Positions 27,401 through 34,701 of a stretch of DNA of 64,000 nt are shown here, piece by piece (position 1 is the stretch's first letter; each line of letters opens with the position of its first letter). The notes below the pieces were generated by a model. The model was not told the DNA's origin and made no database searches. It saw nothing but the letters and a program-made list of their open reading frames with translations. The position numbers and the translations under genes are program-made. The DNA comes from Cryobacterium cheniae (GTDB lineage: Bacteria; Actinomycetota; Actinomycetes; Actinomycetales; Microbacteriaceae). The DNA lies in the NCBI RefSeq assembly GCF_004403395.1, contig NZ_SOGN01000034.1:1-64000 (forward strand). Reading direction: 5' to 3'.

Positions 27401-28212
27401 TTCCACCAGTCGGCCGATTCCGGCACGTCGGTCTGGTCGCCGAACACCTGCGGCGAGGCGACGGGCAGGTCGGCGTACCAGTCGTAGAACGAGAGCATGG
27501 TGCCGCCGAGCATGGAGATGAACCGGTTGCCCACCCCCTGCGAGACGATCGACATGGCGGGGATCGGTGAGAAGCCGGCGATGCGGTCCGGGCCGTACTT
27601 CTTGATGGTGTGCACGTGGGCGGCGGCGACGATCTCGGACGCCTCGTCCCAGCTGGTGCGCACCAGACCGCCCTTGCCGCGGGCGCTCTTGTAGGCGCGG
27701 GCACTCTCGGGGTCACCGGTGACCTCCGCCCAGGCGAGCACCGGGTCGCCGGTGCGGGCCTTCGCCGCGCGGAACAGGTCGAGCAGCACACCGCGCACGT
27801 AGGGGTACTTGACCCGGGTCGGCGAGTAGGTGTACCAGCTGAAGGCGGCGCCACGGGGGCAGCCGCGGGGCTCGTATTCGGGTGAGTCGGGGCCGACGGA
27901 GGGGTAGTCGGTCTGCTGGGTCTCCCAGGTGATGATGCCGTCCTTGACGTACACCTTCCAGGAGCAGGAGCCGGTGCAGTTCACGCCGTGGGTGGACCGC
28001 ACCTCCTTGTCGTGGGTCCAGCGGTCGCGGTAGAACGAGTCGGCGTCACGGCCGCCCTCGAGGAACACGGATCGCAGGTCGGGCGAGGCCTTGCCGCGGC
28101 GCAGGAACCGTCCGAGCTTCAGAATCGTGTCGTCGATGGGGCCGTCGATGCCGGGCTTGACCGGCAGGGTCTTGGCCGGCTTGACGAAGGCCGAATTCTT
28201 GACTGTTTTCAC
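24427..28212 (-). CDS. narG: Respiratory nitrate reductase alpha subunit NarG
   Basis: About 1261 residues, the usual size. The N-terminal sequence WTHDKEVRSTHGVNCTGSCS holds the His/Cys ligands of the FS0 cluster, followed by YVKDGIITWETQQTDYPSVG and RGCPRGAAFSWYTYSP. SYYDWYADLPVASPQ-type sequence carries the Asp molybdenum ligand region. It reduces nitrate to nitrite at a bis-MGD site facing the cytoplasm. The GTG at 28212 has agggg six bases upstream; a frame up to 28257 is unlikely to be used. No twin-arginine leader. Preceded by the SufR-like regulator with a 79-base gap and followed without a gap by narH. Confidence 0.97.
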   Translation of the reverse strand: MKTVKNSAFVKPAKTLPVKPGIDGPIDDTILKLGRFLRRGKASPDLRSVFLEGGRDADSFYRDRWTHDKEVRSTHGVNCTGSCSWKVYVKDGIITWETQQTDYPSVGPDSPEYEPRGCPRGAAFSWYTYSPTRVKYPYVRGVLLDLFRAAKARTGDPVLAWAEVTGDPESARAYKSARGKGGLVRTSWDEASEIVAAAHVHTIKKYGPDRIAGFSPIPAMSIVSQGVGNRFISMLGGTMLSFYDWYADLPVASPQVFGDQTDVPESADWWNSSYLIMWGSNVPVTRTPDAHFMVEARYKGQKVITVSPDYADNSKFADEWLAVHPGTDGALALAMGHVVLKEFLVDRRTPRFVDYMKRYSDSAYLISLTPRGDAYVPGKFVTADALPGLDPTVASAAFKPVLLDQNGQVVVPNGSIGHRFSETDVGKWNLDLEGVDPLLSIADAPDYDQASVAIDMPRFDVAPETDEIGEQHAGGAGVIRRGVPVRMVAGQLVTTVFDLLLAQYGVGRPGLPGVWPTGYDDATSPGTPAWQEGITSVPMQAAERIGREFAQNAEDSNGRSMILMGAGTNHWFHSDTIYRAFLALTTMTGCQGVNGGGWAHYVGQEKVRPLTGYGQYAFGLDWVRPPRQMIGTGFFYLATDQWRYDGLSADTLSSPLGVGTFKDRTTADCLVESTKRGWMPGYPTFNRNSLDLVDDAVAAGVDPAQYVVESLGDGTLEYAIEDPDAPENFPRILDIWRANVIGSSGKGNEYFLKHLLGTKNAVRAPESPPEKRPKTMKWHETAPEGKLDLMVTSDFRMTSTTIFSDVVLPPATWYEKNDLSTTDMHPFIHSFNPAIAPPWQAKTDFDIFHILAEKISEMSVEHLGVRKDLVAVPLLHDTPDAMSAPHGIVDDGQVLVPGVTMPKLVVVERDYPAFSARLGALGPLTEKLGMVTKGVKFNPDVEVAYLAQKNGLVTSGPAAGRPQLKTAIQACEMVLALSGTTNGRLGTQGFRQMEERTGQKLAHLASDNEGRRFSYPDVQGAPVPVLTSPEWSGSEHGGRRYSAFTINVEHLKPWHTLTGRQHFYLDHDWMIELGETLPIFRPPLDMHRLFDDSIVGATTATGAAGSKGRAEVAVRYLTPHSKWSIHSEYQDNLMMLSLSRGGPTIWMSPLDADKIGVRDNEWIESYNRNGVVVARAVVSHRMPEGTVYMYHAKDRTINVPIAETSGMRGGTNNSLTRILLKPSHLIGGYAQLSFAFNYLGPTGNQRDEVTVIRRRSQEVEY

Positions 28213-28291
28213 AACGTACCCCTTGCACTGCCCGGGGTCGCCACGGTCGGCAACCACCCTCGGAGTCCAGTCTCAGGGGCGGCCAAAATCG

Positions 28292-28978
28292 CTACAAGCC
28301 GGAAACGCCGTGATAAATGATTGCCGGCTGAGGCTGCACGTCCGGGGCGGGTTCGACGTCGGAACGGTGCAGGTCGAGGACACAGGTGTTGGGTTCGACC
28401 AGCGGATGCAGCGCGTCGGCGCTCAGCGGGCCCTCGGTCCCTTCGAGCAGGCTCTTCAGCAGTCCGAAGTGCACCCGGCAGACCTCCGGGTGCGCCTTGA
28501 CCATCTCGCTGTACGGGCACTCGTGCAGGTGCACCCGGTCGCCGACGGCACCGTCGATCTCGAGCCGGGCGTCGAAGCCGGACCCGTCGAGGTGGTCGTC
28601 GAGGGCGTCCAGTTGCCGCTGCAGCGGCGAGTGGATGACGGCCTCGACCCGCAGCATCCGTCGCACCTGATCGCCGTGGCGCTCGGCGGCCTCAGCCTTC
28701 GCCGCCCGGATGGACCCGTCGGCGTGGTCCGGGCCGGCTGCGGCGCTGTACAGCATCCGGGGCCGGCCCTTGGAGTCCTTTCGTTCCGGCCGGCAGGTGA
28801 CGAAACCATCGCCGATCAGGCGTTGGAGGTGCTCCCGGGCCGTGTTGTGGTGCAGACCGGTGGCCTCCGCCAGGTCCCCCACCGTCATCGTCCCGCGTTG
28901 CTGCAGGAAGTACAGCAGCTGGATCCTGCTGAACGAGGCGAGCGTGCGGTAGCTCGACACGGGGTAGGACGACGTCAT
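28292..28978 (-). CDS. HTH regulator with SufR-like cysteine motif
   Basis: 228 residues. A winged helix at the N-terminus (MTVGDLAEATGLHHNTAREH followed by LQRLIGDGFV) resembles ArsR/DeoR-type DNA-binding domains. The C-terminal half has CPYSEMVKAHPEVCRVHFG, a C-x12-C pair, and a third cysteine about 32 residues later (NTCVLDL), the layout of SufR-type iron-sulfur sensing regulators. It probably senses redox state, nitric oxide or cluster supply and controls the nar operon. The start overlaps the P-type ATPase stop by one base, so it is co-transcribed upstream of narGHJI. Confidence 0.8.
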   Translation of the reverse strand: MTSSYPVSSYRTLASFSRIQLLYFLQQRGTMTVGDLAEATGLHHNTAREHLQRLIGDGFVTCRPERKDSKGRPRMLYSAAAGPDHADGSIRAAKAEAAERHGDQVRRMLRVEAVIHSPLQRQLDALDDHLDGSGFDARLEIDGAVGDRVHLHECPYSEMVKAHPEVCRVHFGLLKSLLEGTEGPLSADALHPLVEPNTCVLDLHRSDVEPAPDVQPQPAIIYHGVSGL

Positions 28979-30879
28979 CAGGCCATCATCTCCTGTTTCT
29001 CCGATTTCTCTGATTTCTCCGACTTTTTCCGTGCTGCCGGTTCCGCACGCGGCCCGGACCGGCGCACCAGGCGCATCGCGTTCACGATCACAATCAGCAC
29101 GGATGCCTCGTGCACGAGCATGCCGACGGCCATGGTCACGCCGCCGAGCAGCACCCCGGCCAGCAGCAGGGCCACCGTGACTAGGGCGAGAGCCACGTTC
29201 TGGTGCATGACGCGCACCGTGCGGCGGGCCAGGTCGACGGCGGCGGGGAGCATCAGCAGGTTGTCGCCCATCAGAGCGATGTCGGCGGTCTCGACCGCGA
29301 CGGCCGAACCGGCCGCGCCCATCGCGATGCCGATGTCCGCCGTGGCCAGGGCCGGGGCGTCGTTGACGCCGTCTCCCACCATCGCCACGACGTGGCCGTC
29401 CCGCCGCAGCCCGGAGACGACATCGAGCTTGTCGCCCGGCAGCAGCGACGACCGGATCTCGTCGATCCCGACATCGGCGGCCACGGCCTGCGCCACGCGC
29501 GGGCCGTCGCCGGTGAGCATGACGACCCGGGCGACCCCGGCGGCGTGCAGCGCCGCCACCATGTCGGCGGCGTCGGGGCGCACCTCGTCGGCCACGGCCA
29601 GAACACCGGCGATGACGCCGTCGAGCACGACGATCAGCGGCGTGCGCCCGCGGGCGGCGAGTTCGTCGGCCACCGCGGTGGCGGCATCCGTGCCCCGAAC
29701 CCCGCGGGCATGCAGCAGGGCCGGATTGCCGACCAGCACGGTGTGGCCGGCCACCGCGGCGACGATGCCCTGCCCGGGCACCGAGATGATGTGTTCCGGC
29801 AGGGCACCGTCCTGCGCGGCGGCCTGCACGATCGCTCCGGCCAGCGGATGCTCGGAGCCGTCCTCCGCCCGCGCGGCCCAGCCGAGCACCTCCGAACGGG
29901 TCAGGTCGGGGTTCAGCACCACGACGTCCGTCAGGGCCGGGCGGCCTCGGGTGAGGGTGCCGGTCTTGTCGACGGCGACGACGGTGATCTTCGCGGCGGT
30001 CTCGAGGAACTCCCCGCCCTTGATCAGGATTCCCAGCTGCGCGGCGCGGCCGATCCCGGCGACGATCGCGACCGGGATGGAGATGACCAGGGCGCCGGGG
30101 CAGCCGATCACGAGCAGGGTCAGCGCCAGGAGCACGTCACCGGTCACCAGCCCCACCACGATGGCGAGCACCAGGATGCCGGGGGTGTACCAGGCCGAGA
30201 ACCGGTCCATGAAGACCTGGGTCGGGGCCGTGGCCTCCTGGGCCTCCTCGACCCGGTGCACGATGTGGGCCAGGGTGGTGGCCGCGCCCACCTCGGTGGC
30301 CAGCACCTGGAGGAAGCCGCCGGTCGAGATCGTGCCGGCGAAGACCCCGTCTCCGGCGCTCTTGTCCACCGGGAGGGACTCACCCGTGATGGAGGCCTCG
30401 TCGAGCGTGCCGGCGCCCTGCTGCACGGTGCCGTCGACGGGCACCCGCGCGCCGTTCTTGACCAGGATGGTCTCCCCGGTCTGCACGGACCCGGCCGGGA
30501 CCTCGACCTGCTCGCCGTTCCGCAGCACGAGGGCGACGTCGGGGGCCAGTGCCACGAGCGCGGTCAGGGCGGAGCGGGTGCGGTTGAGGGTGGCCGTTTC
30601 GAGAGCGTGCCCGATCGCGAACAGGAAGGTCACGGCGGCGGCCTCCCCGTATTCGCCGAGCACGACGGCGCCGATCGAGGCGACCGAGACGAGCAGGTCG
30701 ATGCCGACGACCCGGGCGAGCAGCGCGCGCCCGGCGGTGCGCAGGATCGGGAAGCCGGCCACGGCCGCGGCCGCCACCATCGCCGAGTCGGCGACGATGG
30801 CGGGCACCGGCAGGAGGCCGAGCAGCCAGGCGGCGGCGATCAACCCGCCGGAAATGATGGGAATCAGGTGGCGGCGCAC
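28978..30879 (-). CDS. Heavy-metal P1B-type ATPase with CPG motif
   Basis: 633 residues. Eight or so membrane segments; TGES (ITGESLPVD), DKTGTLTRGRP, the SEHPLAG His-Pro motif and GDGVNDAPALATADIGIAMG are all present, so it should be an active pump. The transmembrane metal site reads IGCPGALVIS rather than the usual CPC, removing one cysteine ligand. No N-terminal metal-binding domain is fused; instead one is encoded by the preceding gene. The C-terminus is a Lys/Ser/Glu repeat tail. Metal specificity cannot be read from the sequence; copper is suggested by the neighbouring copper nitrite reductase. Confidence 0.85.
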   Translation of the reverse strand: MRRHLIPIISGGLIAAAWLLGLLPVPAIVADSAMVAAAAVAGFPILRTAGRALLARVVGIDLLVSVASIGAVVLGEYGEAAAVTFLFAIGHALETATLNRTRSALTALVALAPDVALVLRNGEQVEVPAGSVQTGETILVKNGARVPVDGTVQQGAGTLDEASITGESLPVDKSAGDGVFAGTISTGGFLQVLATEVGAATTLAHIVHRVEEAQEATAPTQVFMDRFSAWYTPGILVLAIVVGLVTGDVLLALTLLVIGCPGALVISIPVAIVAGIGRAAQLGILIKGGEFLETAAKITVVAVDKTGTLTRGRPALTDVVVLNPDLTRSEVLGWAARAEDGSEHPLAGAIVQAAAQDGALPEHIISVPGQGIVAAVAGHTVLVGNPALLHARGVRGTDAATAVADELAARGRTPLIVVLDGVIAGVLAVADEVRPDAADMVAALHAAGVARVVMLTGDGPRVAQAVAADVGIDEIRSSLLPGDKLDVVSGLRRDGHVVAMVGDGVNDAPALATADIGIAMGAAGSAVAVETADIALMGDNLLMLPAAVDLARRTVRVMHQNVALALVTVALLLAGVLLGGVTMAVGMLVHEASVLIVIVNAMRLVRRSGPRAEPAARKKSEKSEKSEKQEMMA

Positions 30880-30911
30880 GATGGTCAGCTCACTCCCCCC
30901 GGGTCACCGGG

Positions 30912-31184
30912 TCAGAACGCGGCCAGGCGGGCGGTGTAGCCGGCCTTGCCGACGGCGGCGATGAGGGCATCCGTGCCGACGACGGCCGGGTCGTGGTCGA
31001 TCTCGATTCGGGCGGTGGCGAAGAACACGGTCACGGCGCTGACTCCGGTGAGGCGGCCGATCTGCTTCTCGATCTTGGCGACGCAGGACGGGCAGGAGAA
31101 GCCGTCGGCCCGCAGGATGGTGTGCACGGTGGATGTCGGGGTGGATGTCGGGGTGGATGTCGGGGTTGCGGTGTTCGTTGTCAT
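30912..31184 (-). CDS. Heavy-metal-associated (HMA) domain protein
   Basis: 90 residues. After a Thr/Ser/Pro repeat leader comes a single ferredoxin-like HMA domain: ADGFSCPSCVAKIEKQIGRL carries the CxxC metal site, then VSAVTVFFATARIEIDHDPA and VGKAGYTARL. It resembles the N-terminal domain of P1B ATPases or CopZ-type chaperones. It lies 32 bases upstream of the ATPase, on the same strand, and presumably hands metal to it. The leader's 12-base repeat (ggatgtcggggt, 3 copies near 31131-31167) gives the repeated Ser-Thr-Pro-Thr sequence. Confidence 0.88.
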   Translation of the reverse strand: MTTNTATPTSTPTSTPTSTVHTILRADGFSCPSCVAKIEKQIGRLTGVSAVTVFFATARIEIDHDPAVVGTDALIAAVGKAGYTARLAAF

Positions 31185-31229
31185 GACAACGACGTTACGA
31201 ACCCGCGGCGGCGGCGACCATGACGGCCG

Positions 31230-31979
31230 TCACTTTGCCGCAATCAGGCCGGGCCGGTCGAGCACGGCAGTCCAGCGCCGACCCGAATCGATGAGTCCGT
31301 GCCGGCGCAGGCCGCTCATGGCGCGGGACGCCGACTCGGCGCTCGTGCCGGTCATGGCGGCCAGGTCGGCGCGGGTCAGGGGCAGCTGGATCAGGGTTGT
31401 GCCGACCGTCTCCCCCGGCACGCCGAAGGCGTCGGCGAGGCGCAGCAGGGTGGCCGCCACCCGCGTGGTAACGGTGGCGGAGGCCTGCTCGGCCTCCATC
31501 GACCGGGCCCGGTGCAGACGGTCGACGACGACGTCGAGCACGCGCAACGCCACCGGCGGATGCGTGAGCATCACCTGTCGGAAGGCGGCGGTCTCCAGGC
31601 GCAGGGCGCAGGTGGTGACCAGCGCGACCGCCGTCTCGGGGTACCGGCCCGCGTCGAGCGCCGTCAGGGAGCCCAGCACGTCTCCCGGGCCGATGAAGTC
31701 GAGGCTCGTGGACTGCCCGGACGAGGTGGAGCGGAACACCTTCGCCTGGCCGGCGGCGAGCACGAACACGTGCCCGGCCGGCTCGCCGGCGGCGAACAGC
31801 GTGTCTCCGGGAGCCCAGGAGAGGGACAGCATCCGGTCGGCCAGGTCGGCCAGGTCTTCGGCCGACAGGTCGCGGAAGATCGGGACCTGGCCGAGAATGG
31901 TGAGCCGCATGACGGCGTTGCACGGATGCGGACGCGCGCAGGTGCTCTGCAGCGGCACCCGCCGCCTGGCCACGGTCAC
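31230..31979 (-). CDS. Crp/Fnr family regulator with N-terminal cysteine pair
   Basis: About 249 residues. N-terminal cyclic-nucleotide-type beta barrel (LGQVPIFRDLSAEDLADLAD, then GPGDVLGSLTALD) and a C-terminal winged helix (LTRADLAAMTGTSAESASRA). The GTG at 31979 is chosen because it includes CARPHPC, two cysteines ahead of the barrel that recur in actinobacterial Fnr-like proteins linked with nitrogen oxide respiration; a gaag lies upstream. With a third cysteine in TTCALRL it has three, one fewer than classical Fnr. It sits between nirK and the metal genes and likely controls this region in response to oxygen or nitric oxide. Confidence 0.85.
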   Translation of the reverse strand: MTVARRRVPLQSTCARPHPCNAVMRLTILGQVPIFRDLSAEDLADLADRMLSLSWAPGDTLFAAGEPAGHVFVLAAGQAKVFRSTSSGQSTSLDFIGPGDVLGSLTALDAGRYPETAVALVTTCALRLETAAFRQVMLTHPPVALRVLDVVVDRLHRARSMEAEQASATVTTRVAATLLRLADAFGVPGETVGTTLIQLPLTRADLAAMTGTSAESASRAMSGLRRHGLIDSGRRWTAVLDRPGLIAAK

Positions 31980-32052
31980 GGTGTCTTCGCCGGGCAGCGG
32001 TGGAGTTCGATCACGACCTGGCCGGGGGTCTGACCGGACTGCCGAGTCGATC

Positions 32053-34701
32053 TCACGGCGCCACCCGGACGATCCCCCGGGCACCCTTCTCGGCGTCGGA
32101 CATGACGTGGCTGACGAAGGGGTAGTTGCCCGCCTCGGGGAAGGTCAGCTCGACGAAACCGCCCTGGGCCACGGCCAGGTCGAGCACCTGGGCGCCACCC
32201 GTGCCGGTGCTGCCGCCGTCACGCAACAGGTAATCGCCCTCCTTGTAGACGGTGTCGAACTGGCCGCCCACGATGTGGAAGGAGCTGCCCACGTTCGGGC
32301 CGGCGTCGAGCACCCAGATGCGCACCTTCTCGCCCACCTTCGCCGTCAGCGGGCGAGCGCCGTACTGGTTGGCGCTGCCGTTGAAAACCACCAGGTCGGG
32401 GAACTGCGCCGCCACCTTGTCGGCGTCGGCCTCCCCGCCCTGCGCTCCGAGGTAGAGCTCCGACTGCACAAGGACGTATTCCCGGTCGACCGCGGTCAAC
32501 CCGGGTGGATCGATGATCACGGCCCCGAACATGCCGTTCGCGATGTGCACCGACATGGGCATCGTGCTGCAGTGGTAGAGCCAGATCCCCGACCGGGTCG
32601 CGGTGAACCGGTAGGTCAGGCTCTCCCCCGGATTGATGCTGCGCATGGGCCGGTCGGGCGCGAGTGCACCCGCGTGGAAGTCGATGGAGTGCTGGATCGA
32701 CCCGTCGTTGACGAAGGTGATGTCGAAGACGTCGCCGACCTTGCCGTGCAGGGTCGGGCCGGGGGCGGTGCCGTTGAATGTCCACAGGGTCTGGGTGACG
32801 CCGGGCGACACCTCGGTCTCCACGTCCTCCACCCGCATGGTCAGGGTGTGCACGGTCTCCGCCCCTGCGGACTCCAGCACCGGGTCGCGGGCGACGAAGT
32901 CGGCGTCCGGCTCCCGCATCAGGTCGAGGTCGTCCGCCGCGCTCGGCGCGACGCCGGCGGCTGCGGCTGCGGGGCCGTGATCCATCGCCAGGGGCTCGTC
33001 GCCGGCGGCAGGATCCGCCCCGCCAGAGCCCACGGCCACGATTGTGAACACCATGCCCAGAAGCTTGTGCCCGGCGATCGAGCACCAGCCCTCGACGTCG
33101 GCCCCCACGACGCCGGCATCGAACGCCAGGCCGGCACCGGGGGCGATGGAACCGGAGACCGCCCCGGTGGCGAGCACCAGGTTGTGCACCATGTCGTCGG
33201 CGTTGGTCAGGTTGATCACCAGGGTGTCACCGACCGGCACTTCGATGCTGTCCGGGCTGAAGCGGGTGTCGATCATCTCGACGTCGACCGTGGTCGTGTG
33301 GCCGGTCGGCTCCACGTCGCCGGAGGCCGCGCCGACGGATGCCCCGCCACTCGCGATCCCGGCGGCGGCCGGGTCCAGGGCGATCCCCAGGGTCACGGCC
33401 AGGAGCAGGGCGCCGACGGCCGTGATGGTCGCGCCGGTGCGGCGTGGCGGTGCCGGGGCAACCTGCGGTGACGCCGACGCACGCCCGGAGGGCGTCGCAT
33501 CCGTCGCCCCGCGCAGCCGGCGGTTCTGCCGCAGGGCCCGCGTCATCAGCACCAGGAAGGAGGCGAGCGTGCCGACGACGAGCAGGGAGAGGGTGACCTT
33601 CACCAGGCTGGGCACCGGCAACAGGTACAGAATCAGGCCGACGTTGACGACGATCGCCCGGAACAGGCCGCCGCGCTCGAGTTCGCGGGCCGTGGCCTTG
33701 GAGACCCGCGGTCCCCCGCCGAGCACGACCGGCAGCAGGTGGCTGAGGGCTCCGAGCAGGATCTGGGCGGCGAAGCCGACCGCGAACACCGGCACCAGCT
33801 GCTCGAGCCGGTCGGCCGCGAGAACCCAACTCGGCGCGAACGCCACGAGCAGGCCGAACCCGAGCACGCAGGCGAAGAACCAGGCGAGGGCGGCGCCGAG
33901 GCTCCAGCCGGCGAAGGTGACGGCCGGGGACTGCCTGGCCAGGCGCACGGCTTCTACCAGCACCAGTCCGAGGCCGACCAGGTAGAGCAGCACGCCCGCG
34001 GCGGCGACCAGCCGCTGGTCGATCAGCAGGCCGAGGCCGAGCACGGCGAGGCCGGCCAGGAACAGCGGCAGGGTTCCACGGTTCGAGGCGCGCGTCGTCT
34101 GCACCCGGGCGTGCAGCACCGTCGGCCAGAGCAGAGCCACCGTGCCGATGACGGTCAGGCCGACCCAGCCCAACAGGTTGAGCCCGATGTGGGCGATGAA
34201 CATGCGCTCGAACGGGTCGCCGTCGATGTCGGTGCGCGCCATCAGCACGCCCAGGGCCACGCCGATGGCCAGCGCGATTCCGGCCGCGATGTAGTACCGC
34301 ACCAGCGGCGCGAACCGGGCCGGCAGCGCTCCCCGCGACTGGCGGAACAGCAGCAGGGCGTGGGCGAGGGCATTCGCGCCGACCAGGATGCCGCCGGCCA
34401 GCACGAGAGGCCACCAGCCGCCGACGATGCCGGTGATCACGAGCACCGCCCCCACGGTGTGCGCGCCGAGCCGTGCGGCGAGCGAGGCGCGTCCGCCGGG
34501 GGCCGGGTGCCGGAGCAGGGTGTCGGCGAAATGCTGGCTCCAGACCAGGATCGCGGTGCTCACGGCGCCCAGGAACAGGAGGTGCACCATCAGCCACGGC
34601 GCGACCGGGATGAAGCGGTGGATGAGCACGGCGATGAGGGTGAGGAGGAGCCACGCCGGAGTCAGGAGCCCGGTGATGCGGTGCCACAGTCGGCGATTCA
34701 T
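32053..34701 (-). CDS. nirK: Membrane-fused copper nitrite reductase (NirK) with extra cupredoxin
   Basis: 882 residues in three parts. About 1-440: ten or so transmembrane segments related to NnrS-like haem/copper membrane proteins. About 520-620: a cupredoxin with a complete type 1 copper site (MVHNL, then WCSIAGHKLLGM). About 680-880: two-domain copper nitrite reductase, with SIQHSIDFHAG (type 1 His, active-site Asp and type 2 His), LYHCSTMPMSVHIANGM (type 2 His, type 1 Cys, His, Met), FHIVGGQFDTVY (catalytic His) and YPFVSHVMSD (type 2 His). It reduces nitrite to nitric oxide outside the membrane. It overlaps the NnrS-like gene by four bases. Confidence 0.9.
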   Translation of the reverse strand: MNRRLWHRITGLLTPAWLLLTLIAVLIHRFIPVAPWLMVHLLFLGAVSTAILVWSQHFADTLLRHPAPGGRASLAARLGAHTVGAVLVITGIVGGWWPLVLAGGILVGANALAHALLLFRQSRGALPARFAPLVRYYIAAGIALAIGVALGVLMARTDIDGDPFERMFIAHIGLNLLGWVGLTVIGTVALLWPTVLHARVQTTRASNRGTLPLFLAGLAVLGLGLLIDQRLVAAAGVLLYLVGLGLVLVEAVRLARQSPAVTFAGWSLGAALAWFFACVLGFGLLVAFAPSWVLAADRLEQLVPVFAVGFAAQILLGALSHLLPVVLGGGPRVSKATARELERGGLFRAIVVNVGLILYLLPVPSLVKVTLSLLVVGTLASFLVLMTRALRQNRRLRGATDATPSGRASASPQVAPAPPRRTGATITAVGALLLAVTLGIALDPAAAGIASGGASVGAASGDVEPTGHTTTVDVEMIDTRFSPDSIEVPVGDTLVINLTNADDMVHNLVLATGAVSGSIAPGAGLAFDAGVVGADVEGWCSIAGHKLLGMVFTIVAVGSGGADPAAGDEPLAMDHGPAAAAAGVAPSAADDLDLMREPDADFVARDPVLESAGAETVHTLTMRVEDVETEVSPGVTQTLWTFNGTAPGPTLHGKVGDVFDITFVNDGSIQHSIDFHAGALAPDRPMRSINPGESLTYRFTATRSGIWLYHCSTMPMSVHIANGMFGAVIIDPPGLTAVDREYVLVQSELYLGAQGGEADADKVAAQFPDLVVFNGSANQYGARPLTAKVGEKVRIWVLDAGPNVGSSFHIVGGQFDTVYKEGDYLLRDGGSTGTGGAQVLDLAVAQGGFVELTFPEAGNYPFVSHVMSDAEKGARGIVRVAP

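Noticed and set aside
23038-27570. Very long plus-strand open frame (about 1500 codons) opposite narH/narG
   Set aside because: It is antisense to strongly conserved nar genes, is Gly/Val/His/Asp-rich in the way produced by reversed high-GC codons, and has no recognisable domains.
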